Both the position numbers and the translations under genes were made by a program. Positions 10,472-19,810 of a stretch of DNA of 64,000 nt are shown piece after piece; positions within the stretch are counted from its first letter, which is position 1; each line of letters starts with the position of its first letter. Where the stretch lies: contig NC_085138.1 of assembly GCF_035046485.1 (NCBI RefSeq), positions 18,543,440 to 18,607,439 of the forward strand, written 5' to 3'. The DNA is from Aedes albopictus. Taxonomy: Eukaryota > Arthropoda > Insecta > Diptera > Culicidae. The notes under the pieces are model-generated. The model worked only from the letters and a program-made list of their open reading frames with translations, was not told where the DNA came from and did no database searches.

Positions 10472-10990
10472 ATTATGCTAATGTTGAAGAATCGGCCCTT
10501 GATCCTCAACCTGCGCATTCTTTCGTCGATCGGCCACCAACCGTTCACGCGCCTCTGCATGTCGCCCATCACTATAAAAGCTGTTCCCAGCTCACGTGTG
10601 TTGCCGCAACTCTGGTAGATGGTATGATTACCTCTAAACGTTCGTACCATAGATCCTGTCCTACACACCTCCTGTAGCGCTACGATTCCGAACCCGCGGT
10701 CCTTCAGTAGATCGGCGAGTATGCGGGTGCTCCCGATGAAGTTGAGAGATCTGCAGTTCCACGTACCGAGCTTCCAATCGCAAGTCCCTTTTCGTCGCTG
10801 TGGTCGTCGTCATTGGTATCGGTTCGCATTCTTCTCTTGTTGATTTTCCGGTGCTAGTCTTTTTTACGGCTGGCTCGCAGGGCCTGACACCAACCCACTA
10901 ACCCAGGGAGCTGGGCTTACCTTCCCGGAAGCTACGGGTTCTGCATTGGCATTTCCTCCAACTACAGTGCTAAATAGCTAGGCTCGAGCG
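10472..10990 (-). pseudogene. RTE-clade APE endonuclease, N-terminal part
   Basis: The minus strand encodes the conserved start of the endonuclease. A LGTWNCRSLN-like block lies near 10790-10740 and a glutamate-bearing ALQEV block near 10680. GSMVRTFRGN and GTAFIVMGDM follow, then GRFFNISII up to the transposon junction. It joins exactly to NVHSPHSG at 8839 when the transposon and one ATTA are removed. The upstream leader runs to the target duplication at 11018. Confidence 0.8.
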
Positions 10991-11017
10991 CCAGTCTTCG
11001 CCGGGGGTGGTGTTTTC

Positions 11018-11029
11018 AATGGGCAGGTT
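11018..11029. repeat. 12-bp target-site duplication, 5' side of the RTE element
   Basis: An exact second copy of AATGGGCAGGTT (6191-6202). Confidence 0.85.
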
Positions 11030-11670
11030 GTTACATTCAATTCTCCCACAGGTATCGAAGACGCCGTAGTTCAAGGAGTTGTACATGGGTCGAAATTTTA
11101 TCAAGATAATGTATCGACTTATGTCCAATCACTACTCTCTTGGCTCGGAATTCTATCGAATAGAGATCACAGCTAACAATCGCTGTAGCTGTAATGCAGG
11201 CTATCAAGATATCAACCATGGTGTGTGGGAATGACCCGAATACGGTATTGCCAGATCAGATTTATGGGCATCCCTCAGGGCCAGAGGGAAACCAGAAAAG
11301 GAAGACATACGAGATGTTTTGGGTAAACTTGATCTTGAGTACATGAAGCTACGACTTTTTGAAACAAGCTGAAGTCTTCGTTTGATACCCCGTCTTGTTG
11401 TTCCATTTGTCCATCTTGTGTCCCTTCGAAAATCGTTGGCTTGTATCGTTACAGGTTGTCGTTTGTCCACCCTACGTTTGACCAGCAGCAATACGCCACA
11501 CCATGCTACGAAAAGTCCCCATCATCCTATCCCTTCCTCAAATATTATTGTTTTCCCTACTTAACCTCGACCAAACCGTGGGTTTTAGAGGTTCTCCAAA
11601 GCTGACATAGTCAATAAGATCGCGTATGAGCCTGAAATATCGTTTTAGTAATAAAAAATCTTCTTTAGCT
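11030..11670. other. Unassigned DNA, no gene seen
   Basis: The longest frame (11204-11491, minus) has no recognisable domain and no codon signature. The segment was continuous with 5991-6190 before the RTE insertion. Confidence 0.5.
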
Positions 11671-11681
11671 TATTCTTCCTT

Positions 11682-11992
11682 CTTCTTCTTCTTCTTTTTT
11701 CTGGCCAACTAGCACCGTTCGGCGCTAGTTGTGTTTTACGTCGGCTGGGTGTAGGAGCTGAGCCTTAAATTCCGACGCCCCATGGAGACAGACAGCCACC
11801 ACACCTGAGGACCCTACATATCGAACCCATCAACACATGGGCCGGGACCTACTGCTTTACTTCCTATCCGAGGGAAGGCGTGATCACGGATTTTATGTCT
11901 CAGAAAATCCCATCGGCGTCGACGGGAATTGAACCCCGACCGACTGGGGTGAGAGGCAACCACGCTCACCACTACACCACCGACGCCGACAA
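11682..11992 (-). mobile_element. tRNA-Gly-like SINE with an 11-bp target duplication
   Basis: The minus-strand head (from about 11987) folds like a tRNA: GGCGTCG at the start pairs with CGACGCC about 70 bases later, the A box reads TGGTGTAGTGG and the B box GGTTCAATTCC. It resembles glycine tRNA. A unique body of about 200 bases ends in an (AGA)n-type tail (plus-strand run of TTC at 11680-11696). TATTCTTCCTT flanks it at 11671-11681 and 11993-12003, proving retroposition. Confidence 0.88.
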
Positions 11993-12048
11993 TATTCTTC
12001 CTTACATCATTGATGGATTTGTAAATTCCTAGCAAAAATTGTAATACA

Positions 12049-12132
12049 TATACTGCCCCCACTCACATAGCAGTCCCATCTTCGCTGGGATTCCTATTCA
12101 TATGGGACAGTTATGCGAGTGGGGGCAGTATA
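12049..12132. mobile_element. 84-bp foldback element (TACTGCCCCCACTC termini)
   Basis: The arms 12049-12079 and 12102-12132 are reverse complements with about three mismatches, around a 22-bp centre. The size and symmetry fit a miniature foldback element. Confidence 0.7.
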
Positions 12133-12201
12133 TTCACGATAAGAATCATGTTGAATTTTTGACGAGGTCATCAACTCTATTTATAATTGAATGTCTTACT
12201 A

Positions 12202-13474
12202 AGGACTGTTCAATTTATAAAACGGACAACTTGCTTGTGCGATATCTTTTTTATTTTTCAATAAAATCATTATCAGTTTTTTGCATAACTTTCTATAGTT
12301 ATTCTCAAATGTAAGAAAAATATAACATTAAGCAAAATGTTCTTTATTGTGTAACTGAAGCGGTTTTCGTAGAACATCAATAAAAACTCATTTCTCAAAA
12401 TTCGACTTAACTTTCCACATACTTAACATGCACATTTTCATGAAGTTTTTAATGTATTGGAATCTTATACTATTCTACTAAAGGTAAAGCTCAATAGTTG
12501 GTAAATAATAATTCACCAAGCAGTTTACAGCTTGATATAGTGAGTTACCTTGTTTTAGTAGAAATTATTAAAAAATGTTCATTTAAGTCCTGTGTTGCAA
12601 TAGCATCATGAATTCGGCTGAAAATTTGTCCAGAGTAGTAGAATATTGCTCTCTGAATGATATAGAAGAGAAATTTATTTTTATTTGCATATTTCATCCT
12701 AAATTTTATCCATAAAGATGGTCATATTAAAAAATGTCATACTTTTTGCTCCATTGATGCAAATTTTTGACTTTAGCGAATCTTGTTATTATTTATTTTT
12801 AACAAAGTTGGTCCTATGTTATTGTACACCTTATTTAATAATAATCGGATGCAAAGTTTTAATTTCCAACATCATTGATTTGCAAAATTTGCATTTGGTT
12901 GCATTGTTATTTGGAAGAACCTTCAAAGAACCAAACTGTATTGATTACTGTGTCTGTAGTGGCGCACAGTAACCAAACCAGCAATGCTATTAAGAAGCAG
13001 TTTTCTGCATTTCAAACCACATTATTCCCACTTTCGACTGAATGTATAGAAAAAAATGATTATTTAATATTTTCATGCCTTTTTTGCTTTACAATAGAAT
13101 TTTATTCAAAAAATCGAATCTCACTTGAGACTTTAATATCTCAACACTTAATTTTCCAATTGAGTTTAAATTTTGCCAGAATGTTTATTATGCATGCTGC
13201 TGTAGCATGGCACATACTTTTCTGGTATTAAAAACGATATACCATATGTGAACAGTAATTTTATATATATTTTCAATTTTCAGAAATCGATAAATTCGCC
13301 TTATTTAACACCTGATCGATTTTCTTTAAAATAAAACTATTTTTATTCAATTCAAAAATTATTACTGTAATGAAAGATGATGCACTGATAAGGGATGAGG
13401 GTGGTTAAATTTGAACTACGCGTCTTCTTTTTATAGCCTTGTAAAGTTGTCCGTTTTATAAATTGAACAGTCCT
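12202..13474. mobile_element. Tc1/mariner-type non-autonomous element with perfect 31-bp termini
   Basis: The 31-bp terminal repeats are identical: 12202-12232 begins AGGACTGTTCAATTTATAAA, and 13444-13474 is its exact complement. TA lies on both sides (12200-12201 and 13475-13476), the target preference of Tc1/mariner. The 1.2-kb interior is strongly AT-rich. The longest frames (84 and 118 codons) are lysine/phenylalanine-rich noise with no DDE/D transposase motif. Perfect termini suggest recent movement by a transposase encoded elsewhere. Confidence 0.85.
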
Positions 13475-13476
13475 TA

Positions 13477-14171
13477 TTGCTCAACGAATATGCCAACGTA
13501 TCCAATTGATAACTGCAATAAAATATATCATGTATTCAATCAGATTCAAACGTCTCACTATTTATCACAATCAACAAGCAAGCTTTTGCGGCTACCTCGT
13601 GGTGCTATATGCATCGCGACGTACCCGTAACCATTTTTTTCTCGCTCATCTGAATCTGAGAGGCATACCGAAATGAGGCGCAACAAAAAAACAAGATCCG
13701 TTGTTTGGTGGAAGTTTGATTTTGCATGCACGAAATGAAAGTGAAATTCAATCTTTGCGAGCATAAGCGAGTGAATTGAACTCAACCGAATTGAACTGGA
13801 GCTGAGATTTGCGGCTCTTTGGCTTTGTGGTTGGTTGTTACACCTATATCTCCGTCCAGACGAAGAAGTGGTTCGTTTTATCGCTATTTTTTGTATTCAA
13901 CCGCATCATTCACATTCACGCATAACAGCAGCCAGTATTCAATTGATCAAACATACACGTTTCGTCATTAGGTGTGGTTTCCGATGAAAATTCAAAGCAT
14001 GTAATTAAAGCACATGAGGTATGTAATATTTTGAGTTTTGAGTTAATATGTTAAATTGTTTGTATCTTATACTTTTAAACAGTATTAAGGAAAATACGAA
14101 TACAAGGGAGAGGGAGTAACAGAAATCGTGAATATTACCTTACGTAATACATAAATGAACATCTTCTAAAC
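13477..14171. other. Gene-free, probably host DNA upstream of the first LTR element
   Basis: No coding frame is convincing and no repeat is visible elsewhere in the window. 13790-14000 is moderately GC-rich and leader-like. It was continuous with 23328 before the retrotransposon inserted. It could be 5' flanking or intronic host DNA. Confidence 0.4.
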
Positions 14172-15238
14172 TGAAACTAATGTTCTGCCCGACAACAACT
14201 CAGCAGCGCGAGACTCGGACGTAGTCACAGGGTCGGCGCGCTACCGGGCAACCGGAGGGGCTTCGCGGGATCAAAATTGGCACTCAATCATTCAAATAAT
14301 CTGTTATCACACGAGCGGTTCAAATTACACTATTTATTTGGCCAAACTGTTGTTGTGTTGTTCACGGGTGTTTCACTGGATTTCTGGCACGTACCTGGTG
14401 ATCTGCAGTCCTGCGAGCGCTCGCGATGGGTTGCCGGATCCAATTCCGGCGGCACAGTCACTCCTTCGGACGTTGTAGTGATCGGCAAGATGGCCCCGAT
14501 CTCGATGAATGGGGATTTGGGGACAATGGCAGTTATCGGTGGGCTGGAATGGCGGTCTTCAGCGATGTGGAGTTGGTTCGGATGATCAGGCGCTTCCTTC
14601 AGACTAAACCGGTCGACGACGGCAAGGCCGCCCTATTGTCGAACCGTGAAGGGAATTCTCCTTGATATTTAGGGCCTCGGCCCGAGAAAAGTCCTCCTTG
14701 ACGTGGATGGCCTTCGGCCAGAGGTATTGGGGTCCTTGACAATTAGGTCTTGGCGACTACGAGGTCACCTTGACCGGCGTGCAATGGCGGTCTTCAGACG
14801 CGCCAACCTGAATGTACTGTTAAAAGGCACACAAAAAGGTCCTGGCGAGGAAATAATCAGGATAATTGCTCCATAAATTGGTTCGAGCTATTGAATTACC
14901 TGAACTGCGGTGAACGGTCTCTCCAACGTAACTCGATTCACTACTCGCACTATATTCTTAAAATTTTTGAACTCCACAGAGCACTTCTGGTCTACACGCT
15001 CGCCTGATTAAAAGTGGGCGATGGCCGCCCAACAATCATCCTTCGAACCCTTCAGCCCATTCGAAAATCCATGTCCCCATCTTGTTGTAATTTCTATACG
15101 CCATGTTACAACGGCCGTTACATATGGCCTTGTCGGACTGCTTAGTGAGTTTAAATGCTGAGGATGTTCGAATATTTGAATGTTCGACCACATGGTGCAA
15201 TTAAAAAACCCTATTTGAATCTTGTAACAACGGTTACA
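14172..15238 (-). repeat. 3' LTR of element 1
   Basis: In element orientation it starts TGTAACCGTTGTTAC and ends ATTAGTTTCA, giving TG...CA termini. It matches 22257-23323 throughout. Confidence 0.95.
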
Positions 15239-15251
15239 CTATCCCCCCGCC
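15239..15251 (-). promoter_or_regulatory. Polypurine tract of element 1
   Basis: On the minus strand GGCGGGGGGATAG lies directly against the 3' LTR, the position where plus-strand DNA synthesis is primed. Confidence 0.7.
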
Positions 15252-16594
15252 GAGGTTAAATAATTACTGCGTAATTATTTAATCCCACACAGAAATTCAA
15301 ATATCTTTATCAAAGTTATAAGGGGGTTGCCATACACATTACAAACATACACTAATCGCTACGCGAAGTAGTTAAAATTCAATTAAAATCATCTAGACAT
15401 CAAAACACATTAAAATCTTCGGCGAACTAAAAGCATGAATTTCCTTAAGAAACTTGCTATAATTGAGCACGTGAGATTATTTTGTAGTGGGTAAGCATGT
15501 CAATGAACACCTACGGTGAATTCGTTCTACTACTTCCTTCTCTCAGTGTCTATCTACGAATCAGCCTACACGCAGTAGGAGATCGAGATGACCAATCAGT
15601 CTCCTCTCACACGCGATCACGATTATACCTCTAGTGGACCGGACAGCTACAAACGTTCTTTATTAAAAATTGGACAAAAGACTACGGATTAAAATGTGCT
15701 ACAAAACAAAACGGACAGGAAGGATGCTAACGAGTGGTGATGCTATGGACGGAATCATTACGATAAGTATTTTATTCTGTATCTAATATGCGTTAAGCTG
15801 GACGAATATGTTTATTTTCAGGTTGGTTCGACCAGATGGCCTTTCTGGTCGTAACAGGTATTATCTACGAAGTAGACCCTAATTTGCTGCTGGTCAAGCT
15901 TTCGGCGCGCATTGAAAGCATACTTTAAACGGTTTTCCCTGCGGAACGAACCTGAAAACGAGCAAATTTCATCGAATTGTTAACATCCTATAATTTGAAA
16001 TCCTAAACATGTAACGGGTAAGTTTTCCAACAGTTCAACGACACCATTTCTTCTATCCTAAGTTTTCTTATCTTCCTACCTTAAGCCTATCTCTAATCTA
16101 TAAATGTCTATTATCTAATCTATTATCATCTAATTTTCCCCTCATCTATCATCACCTCTTTTGTAATCGGTTTCACCGACAAAAGGGTTAAATTCGATTC
16201 CTACTATCCTACTCTTTCTTGCTGCGCAGCTTTTTAATTGATGATCATCAATTTTCGATTTACAGGTTGGACACTCATGGCACTCATCCTCTCAATCTTG
16301 AGCAAGAGAGTTTTCACTCTCTGCTCTATTGGACGGACGGCTCCTGCACTACGTTGGACGACGGGACTATAATGAACCATACGTTCTCACGACCTGACTA
16401 CCTGATGAGCGCACTACCGCGCGATGGTACATACGACCGAGGAACAATGATGACCCTATCCGATGCCTCCTAATGATGCTCTGCAGGTGCAACAGTGCAG
16501 CTCCTTTCCCTATGGTGAATATTCATTCATTATCTTTGATTGCTGAAATGATTTTAACACTCCGTTTCTTTTTTTTTAGGCCCACGTAACTCTA
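15252..16594 (-). other. Non-coding 3' region of element 1
   Basis: No long minus-strand frame is present, so there is no envelope gene. 16060-16160 is a pyrimidine-rich low-complexity tract (TCTATC/ATCTAA units). The plus-strand 84-codon frame at 16219 has no support. Confidence 0.7.
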
Positions 16595-19500
16595 CTAGCG
16601 CGAATTGGAATCGTCGGGTCGTAGATCAGCGGCTGAGAAGACACCGAGATGTTTACCTTCTTCGTCGGCCACCTCGTAAGCATTCGTCCCTCGTTTCGCG
16701 ACGATGACGCATGGAGTATAAACTGGTCCATATTTGGCATTATACTTCTCCACCGCCGACGACTGCTTGAAATTTCTTTTAAAAACTCGCTGTCCTATGT
16801 GGTAAGTCGGTGCAAATTTCTTGTGGCGCAAATTGTAGTTTCTAAGATTTTTCTCATAGCTTTTTCTAAGATTTTCTTCCACAATTTTAAACACTTTTCC
16901 ATTGATCTGTTCTCGCATATAATCTCTTTCTTCTTCACAAATTTCCTTTTCTTCCCTTTCGAGTCGGTGGTGATCACCTTTCGCGACTTTTTCATGGCCA
17001 TACAGGATCCGGTAAGGCGAAAATCCCGTGGAGGCATGCACGGTCGTATTGATCATCTCCTCCACTTCAGAAATCTTCGTATCCCAGTTGCGTTGATCCT
17101 CCCGCATGTATGTCCTCAGGCACGCATTTATCGTCCGGTTTACCCTTTCAACCGGGTTTGCCTGGCTATGGTGCCTGGCGTTCGGCCAATGCTGAACCCC
17201 TCGACGTTGAAGCAGTCCCTGGAATTCCTTTCCCACACATGTCGTCGCATTATCCGTAATGATCACCTCAGGTGTTCCAAACCTTCTCATCCAATGGTCC
17301 TCCACAATCCTACACACGTCCTTCGCTTCAATTTTCCTCAATGGAGCAAGCAGAATCCATTTTGAAAACAGGTCCATCATGACCAATAAATGGCATTTAC
17401 CCTGCTTGCTTCTCGGTAGACTTTGAATGAAGTCCAATGCAAGAATTTGGAACGGCTTATTGGTGAGCCTTTGGCTACCCATTTGCGGTACAGTGGCAAC
17501 AGTTGAAGGCTTACATTCCTTGCAAGTTCTGCAGTTCTTGATGTGGTTCTTGCAGTCTACTGCCATCCGTGGCCAGTAGTACCTACATTTCAAACGCTGG
17601 ATGTTTTTCTCGTAGCCTGGATGCATCGCTCCATCATGTTCCTCTTCAAGGACTGACCTCCGCAGATTTTCCGGAACGCACAATTTCCACTCAAAAGTGT
17701 AATCCAGTGATTCAGTTGGAGAAGACACAAATTTGTACAATTTGGAGTTCTCAACCTTAAAATCCGCGTAATCTTCGGGACAATCGGCAACTTTACGAAC
17801 CAGGCTTGCATACCATCCATCCTGCTCGACAATCTCTAAAGCCTCCATCGACCTGGACAAGGCGTCAGGAACCACGTTTTCCTTCCCCTTTCGGTGGCGC
17901 ACTACCATGTCGTATTGTTGCAGCTGCATGCTCCACCGACTCAGCTTAGATGACGACTTCCATTTAGTGTTCATTATGAACGACAAAGCCGAGGAATCGG
18001 TGATCAGCGTAAACCTCGTACCTTCAATATACGGCCTGAATTTCTCGATCGCTTCCATGGCAGCCAAGCCCTCCTTTTCAGCTGCTTTCCAGGCCCTCTG
18101 TGGCGTGGTTAACTTCCTCGAGAAATAGGCGATCACCTGTTCCACTCCTGAAATCTCTTGGGTCAACACTCCTGCGATCGCACTGTCACTGGCGTCGGTC
18201 TGCACCGTAAACGGAAACTCGAAGTTAGGGTTCGTCAAAATCGGTGCCGAGATTAATCTCTCCTTCAGGTTGATGAAAGCTGTCTCTGCTTGCTCATTCC
18301 ATTTAACCACCTTTGGTTTTCCCTTCAACAGGTCGGTTAGTGGCGTTGTTATTTCACTGTATCCCTCGATAAACCGCCTATAATAATTGATCATGCCCAA
18401 AAACCGCCTGAGAGACCGAACGGAAGTTGGGCGTTCGAAGTTCACTATCGCCTCAACTTTGTCCGGATTCGGCCTTACGCCATTTCGAGACAAGATAAAC
18501 CCTAAGTATGGCAGTTCAGGAACACAGAATCTTGACTTTTCCACGTTTATGGACAGGTTCGCCTCCTTCAACCTTCGAGCAACTTCCTTCAAACTGCGGA
18601 TGTGGTCCTCAAAAGTGTCGTTCGCGATGACAATATCATCCAAATACACGAACACTTTTGGTTCCAATTCACCGTATCCAAGCACTTGGTCCATCAGCCT
18701 TGACAAAGTGGCTGGGCTATTTACCAAGCCAAATGGAAGCCTAGTGAATTGGAACAGGCCCCTACCAAACACCCGAAACGCCGTATATTTACGGGAATCA
18801 GGGTCTAATGGAATCTGCCAAAATGCTTTGGACAGATCTATCGTCGTTAGGAATCGCGCAGACCCCAATCGTCCAAGGATTCGATCCTGATGCGGCAGTG
18901 GGTAGGCATCTCTACGCGTTCGGTCGTTGAGTTTTCGGGCGTCCAAGCACATGCGAACCTTCAAGCTGGTTTCTCCCTCGGTTGTCTCGCCTTTTTTCAT
19001 CACGGGTACTATCAGCAGAGCCCAATCACTCGTCGATCGTTCTACAACTCCGGCCTCGATCCATTTGTCCAGTTCTATGTCGACCTGCTTCTGTACCTCT
19101 GGAGACCAAGGGTATGGGTTTAATCGGACCGGTGGTGCTGCCTGAAAGTCCTCGGTGAATTCAATTTTGTGCGTTATAAGTGGAGTTGTTTCCAAAATCT
19201 GACCATCTTCAAACGCTTTAAACTCCTTTTTGACAGCTTCTAACTGTTCCTGCTGTTCTGGTGTCAACTGTATCTCCTCATCTTGCTCAACCTCGACTTC
19301 CTCAACAAACGCCTCCGACGACTCTTTGATGGTGGGTTCTATGCCAAAAAGACGCCAAAAATTCATCCCCAGGATAAACCTTCTTTTCAGTGAGGGAGCA
19401 ATTAGGGTCGTTACAAGTCTCGTCCTGCCGTTGAACGTAATTGGTAGATGCACCGCTCCACGAACTTCTAAAACCTCTCCTCCAGCTGTGAACAACTTCG

Positions 19501-19810
19501 TTTTCGTCTGGGACTTTTTCATGTTCAACTTTCTCAACAGTTTCTCGCCTCCAAACCCTAGAATTGACACCTGGGCACCACTGTCTAAAAGCCCTACCAT
19601 TTGCATCCCCATTACCTCAAACTTGACAAACGGACGATTATCACCTTCTACTTGAACAGTTAACTCCTCTACTTCTGGATTGGACGGCACGAAGACAGTT
19701 AGAGGTTTTTGGTTCCGCACTCGACGACCTCCTACGTCGATTTGCGTCCGTTTTTTTGACAAAATAGGCAATTTTCCGTTGTGAAATCGTGCAAACCACA
19801 TTTTGTACAA
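16595..19810 (-). CDS. pol: Pol polyprotein of Ty3/gypsy element 1 (protease, RT, RNase H, integrase)
   Basis: The frame has 1071 codons, intact. It has no start of its own: it overlaps the end of gag (19732-19810) in the -1 frame, and translation should enter at the slippery site at 19750-19756. The aspartic protease motif is LLDSGAQ (74-80). The RT spans about 225-470, with DLSKAFWQ (325-332) and catalytic YLDD (389-392). RNase H has TDAS (538-541), E579 and D605. Integrase has an HHCC zinc finger (H725, H730, C760, C763) and a DDE triad at D793, D853 and E888. This domain order defines Ty3/gypsy. Pol is about 40-45% similar by eye to Pol of element 2. All key residues are present, so the enzyme set looks functional. 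Confidence 0.95.
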   Translation of the reverse strand: MYKMWFARFHNGKLPILSKKRTQIDVGGRRVRNQKPLTVFVPSNPEVEELTVQVEGDNRPFVKFEVMGMQMVGLLDSGAQVSILGFGGEKLLRKLNMKKSQTKTKLFTAGGEVLEVRGAVHLPITFNGRTRLVTTLIAPSLKRRFILGMNFWRLFGIEPTIKESSEAFVEEVEVEQDEEIQLTPEQQEQLEAVKKEFKAFEDGQILETTPLITHKIEFTEDFQAAPPVRLNPYPWSPEVQKQVDIELDKWIEAGVVERSTSDWALLIVPVMKKGETTEGETSLKVRMCLDARKLNDRTRRDAYPLPHQDRILGRLGSARFLTTIDLSKAFWQIPLDPDSRKYTAFRVFGRGLFQFTRLPFGLVNSPATLSRLMDQVLGYGELEPKVFVYLDDIVIANDTFEDHIRSLKEVARRLKEANLSINVEKSRFCVPELPYLGFILSRNGVRPNPDKVEAIVNFERPTSVRSLRRFLGMINYYRRFIEGYSEITTPLTDLLKGKPKVVKWNEQAETAFINLKERLISAPILTNPNFEFPFTVQTDASDSAIAGVLTQEISGVEQVIAYFSRKLTTPQRAWKAAEKEGLAAMEAIEKFRPYIEGTRFTLITDSSALSFIMNTKWKSSSKLSRWSMQLQQYDMVVRHRKGKENVVPDALSRSMEALEIVEQDGWYASLVRKVADCPEDYADFKVENSKLYKFVSSPTESLDYTFEWKLCVPENLRRSVLEEEHDGAMHPGYEKNIQRLKCRYYWPRMAVDCKNHIKNCRTCKECKPSTVATVPQMGSQRLTNKPFQILALDFIQSLPRSKQGKCHLLVMMDLFSKWILLAPLRKIEAKDVCRIVEDHWMRRFGTPEVIITDNATTCVGKEFQGLLQRRGVQHWPNARHHSQANPVERVNRTINACLRTYMREDQRNWDTKISEVEEMINTTVHASTGFSPYRILYGHEKVAKGDHHRLEREEKEICEEERDYMREQINGKVFKIVEENLRKSYEKNLRNYNLRHKKFAPTYHIGQRVFKRNFKQSSAVEKYNAKYGPVYTPCVIVAKRGTNAYEVADEEGKHLGVFSAADLRPDDSNSR

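Larger units (their letters stand above)
6203..11017 (-). mobile_element. RTE-clade non-LTR retrotransposon, nearly full length, split by a DNA transposon
   Basis: A minus-strand element with a short 3' UTR (6203-6229), RT at 6230-7873, endonuclease at 7870-8843 and the start of the endonuclease at 10472 to about 10990. The 12-bp duplication at both ends defines it exactly. Removing the transposon at 8844-10471 leaves about 3.2 kb, the usual size for an RTE LINE. One single-base frameshift lies at the junction of the EN and RT frames. The RTE clade is known from mosquitoes (for example JAM1); assignment rests on the GLRQGDGLSC RT motif, the compact layout and the short 3' end. Confidence 0.88.

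Noticed and set aside
11204..11491. 95-codon minus frame, basic
   Set aside because: No domain, no homology recognised, and no codon bias different from background.
14277..14665. Plus-strand frames of 102 and 79 codons
   Set aside because: They lie inside an LTR and recur unchanged in the other LTR at 22362-22750; no domain, antisense to the element.
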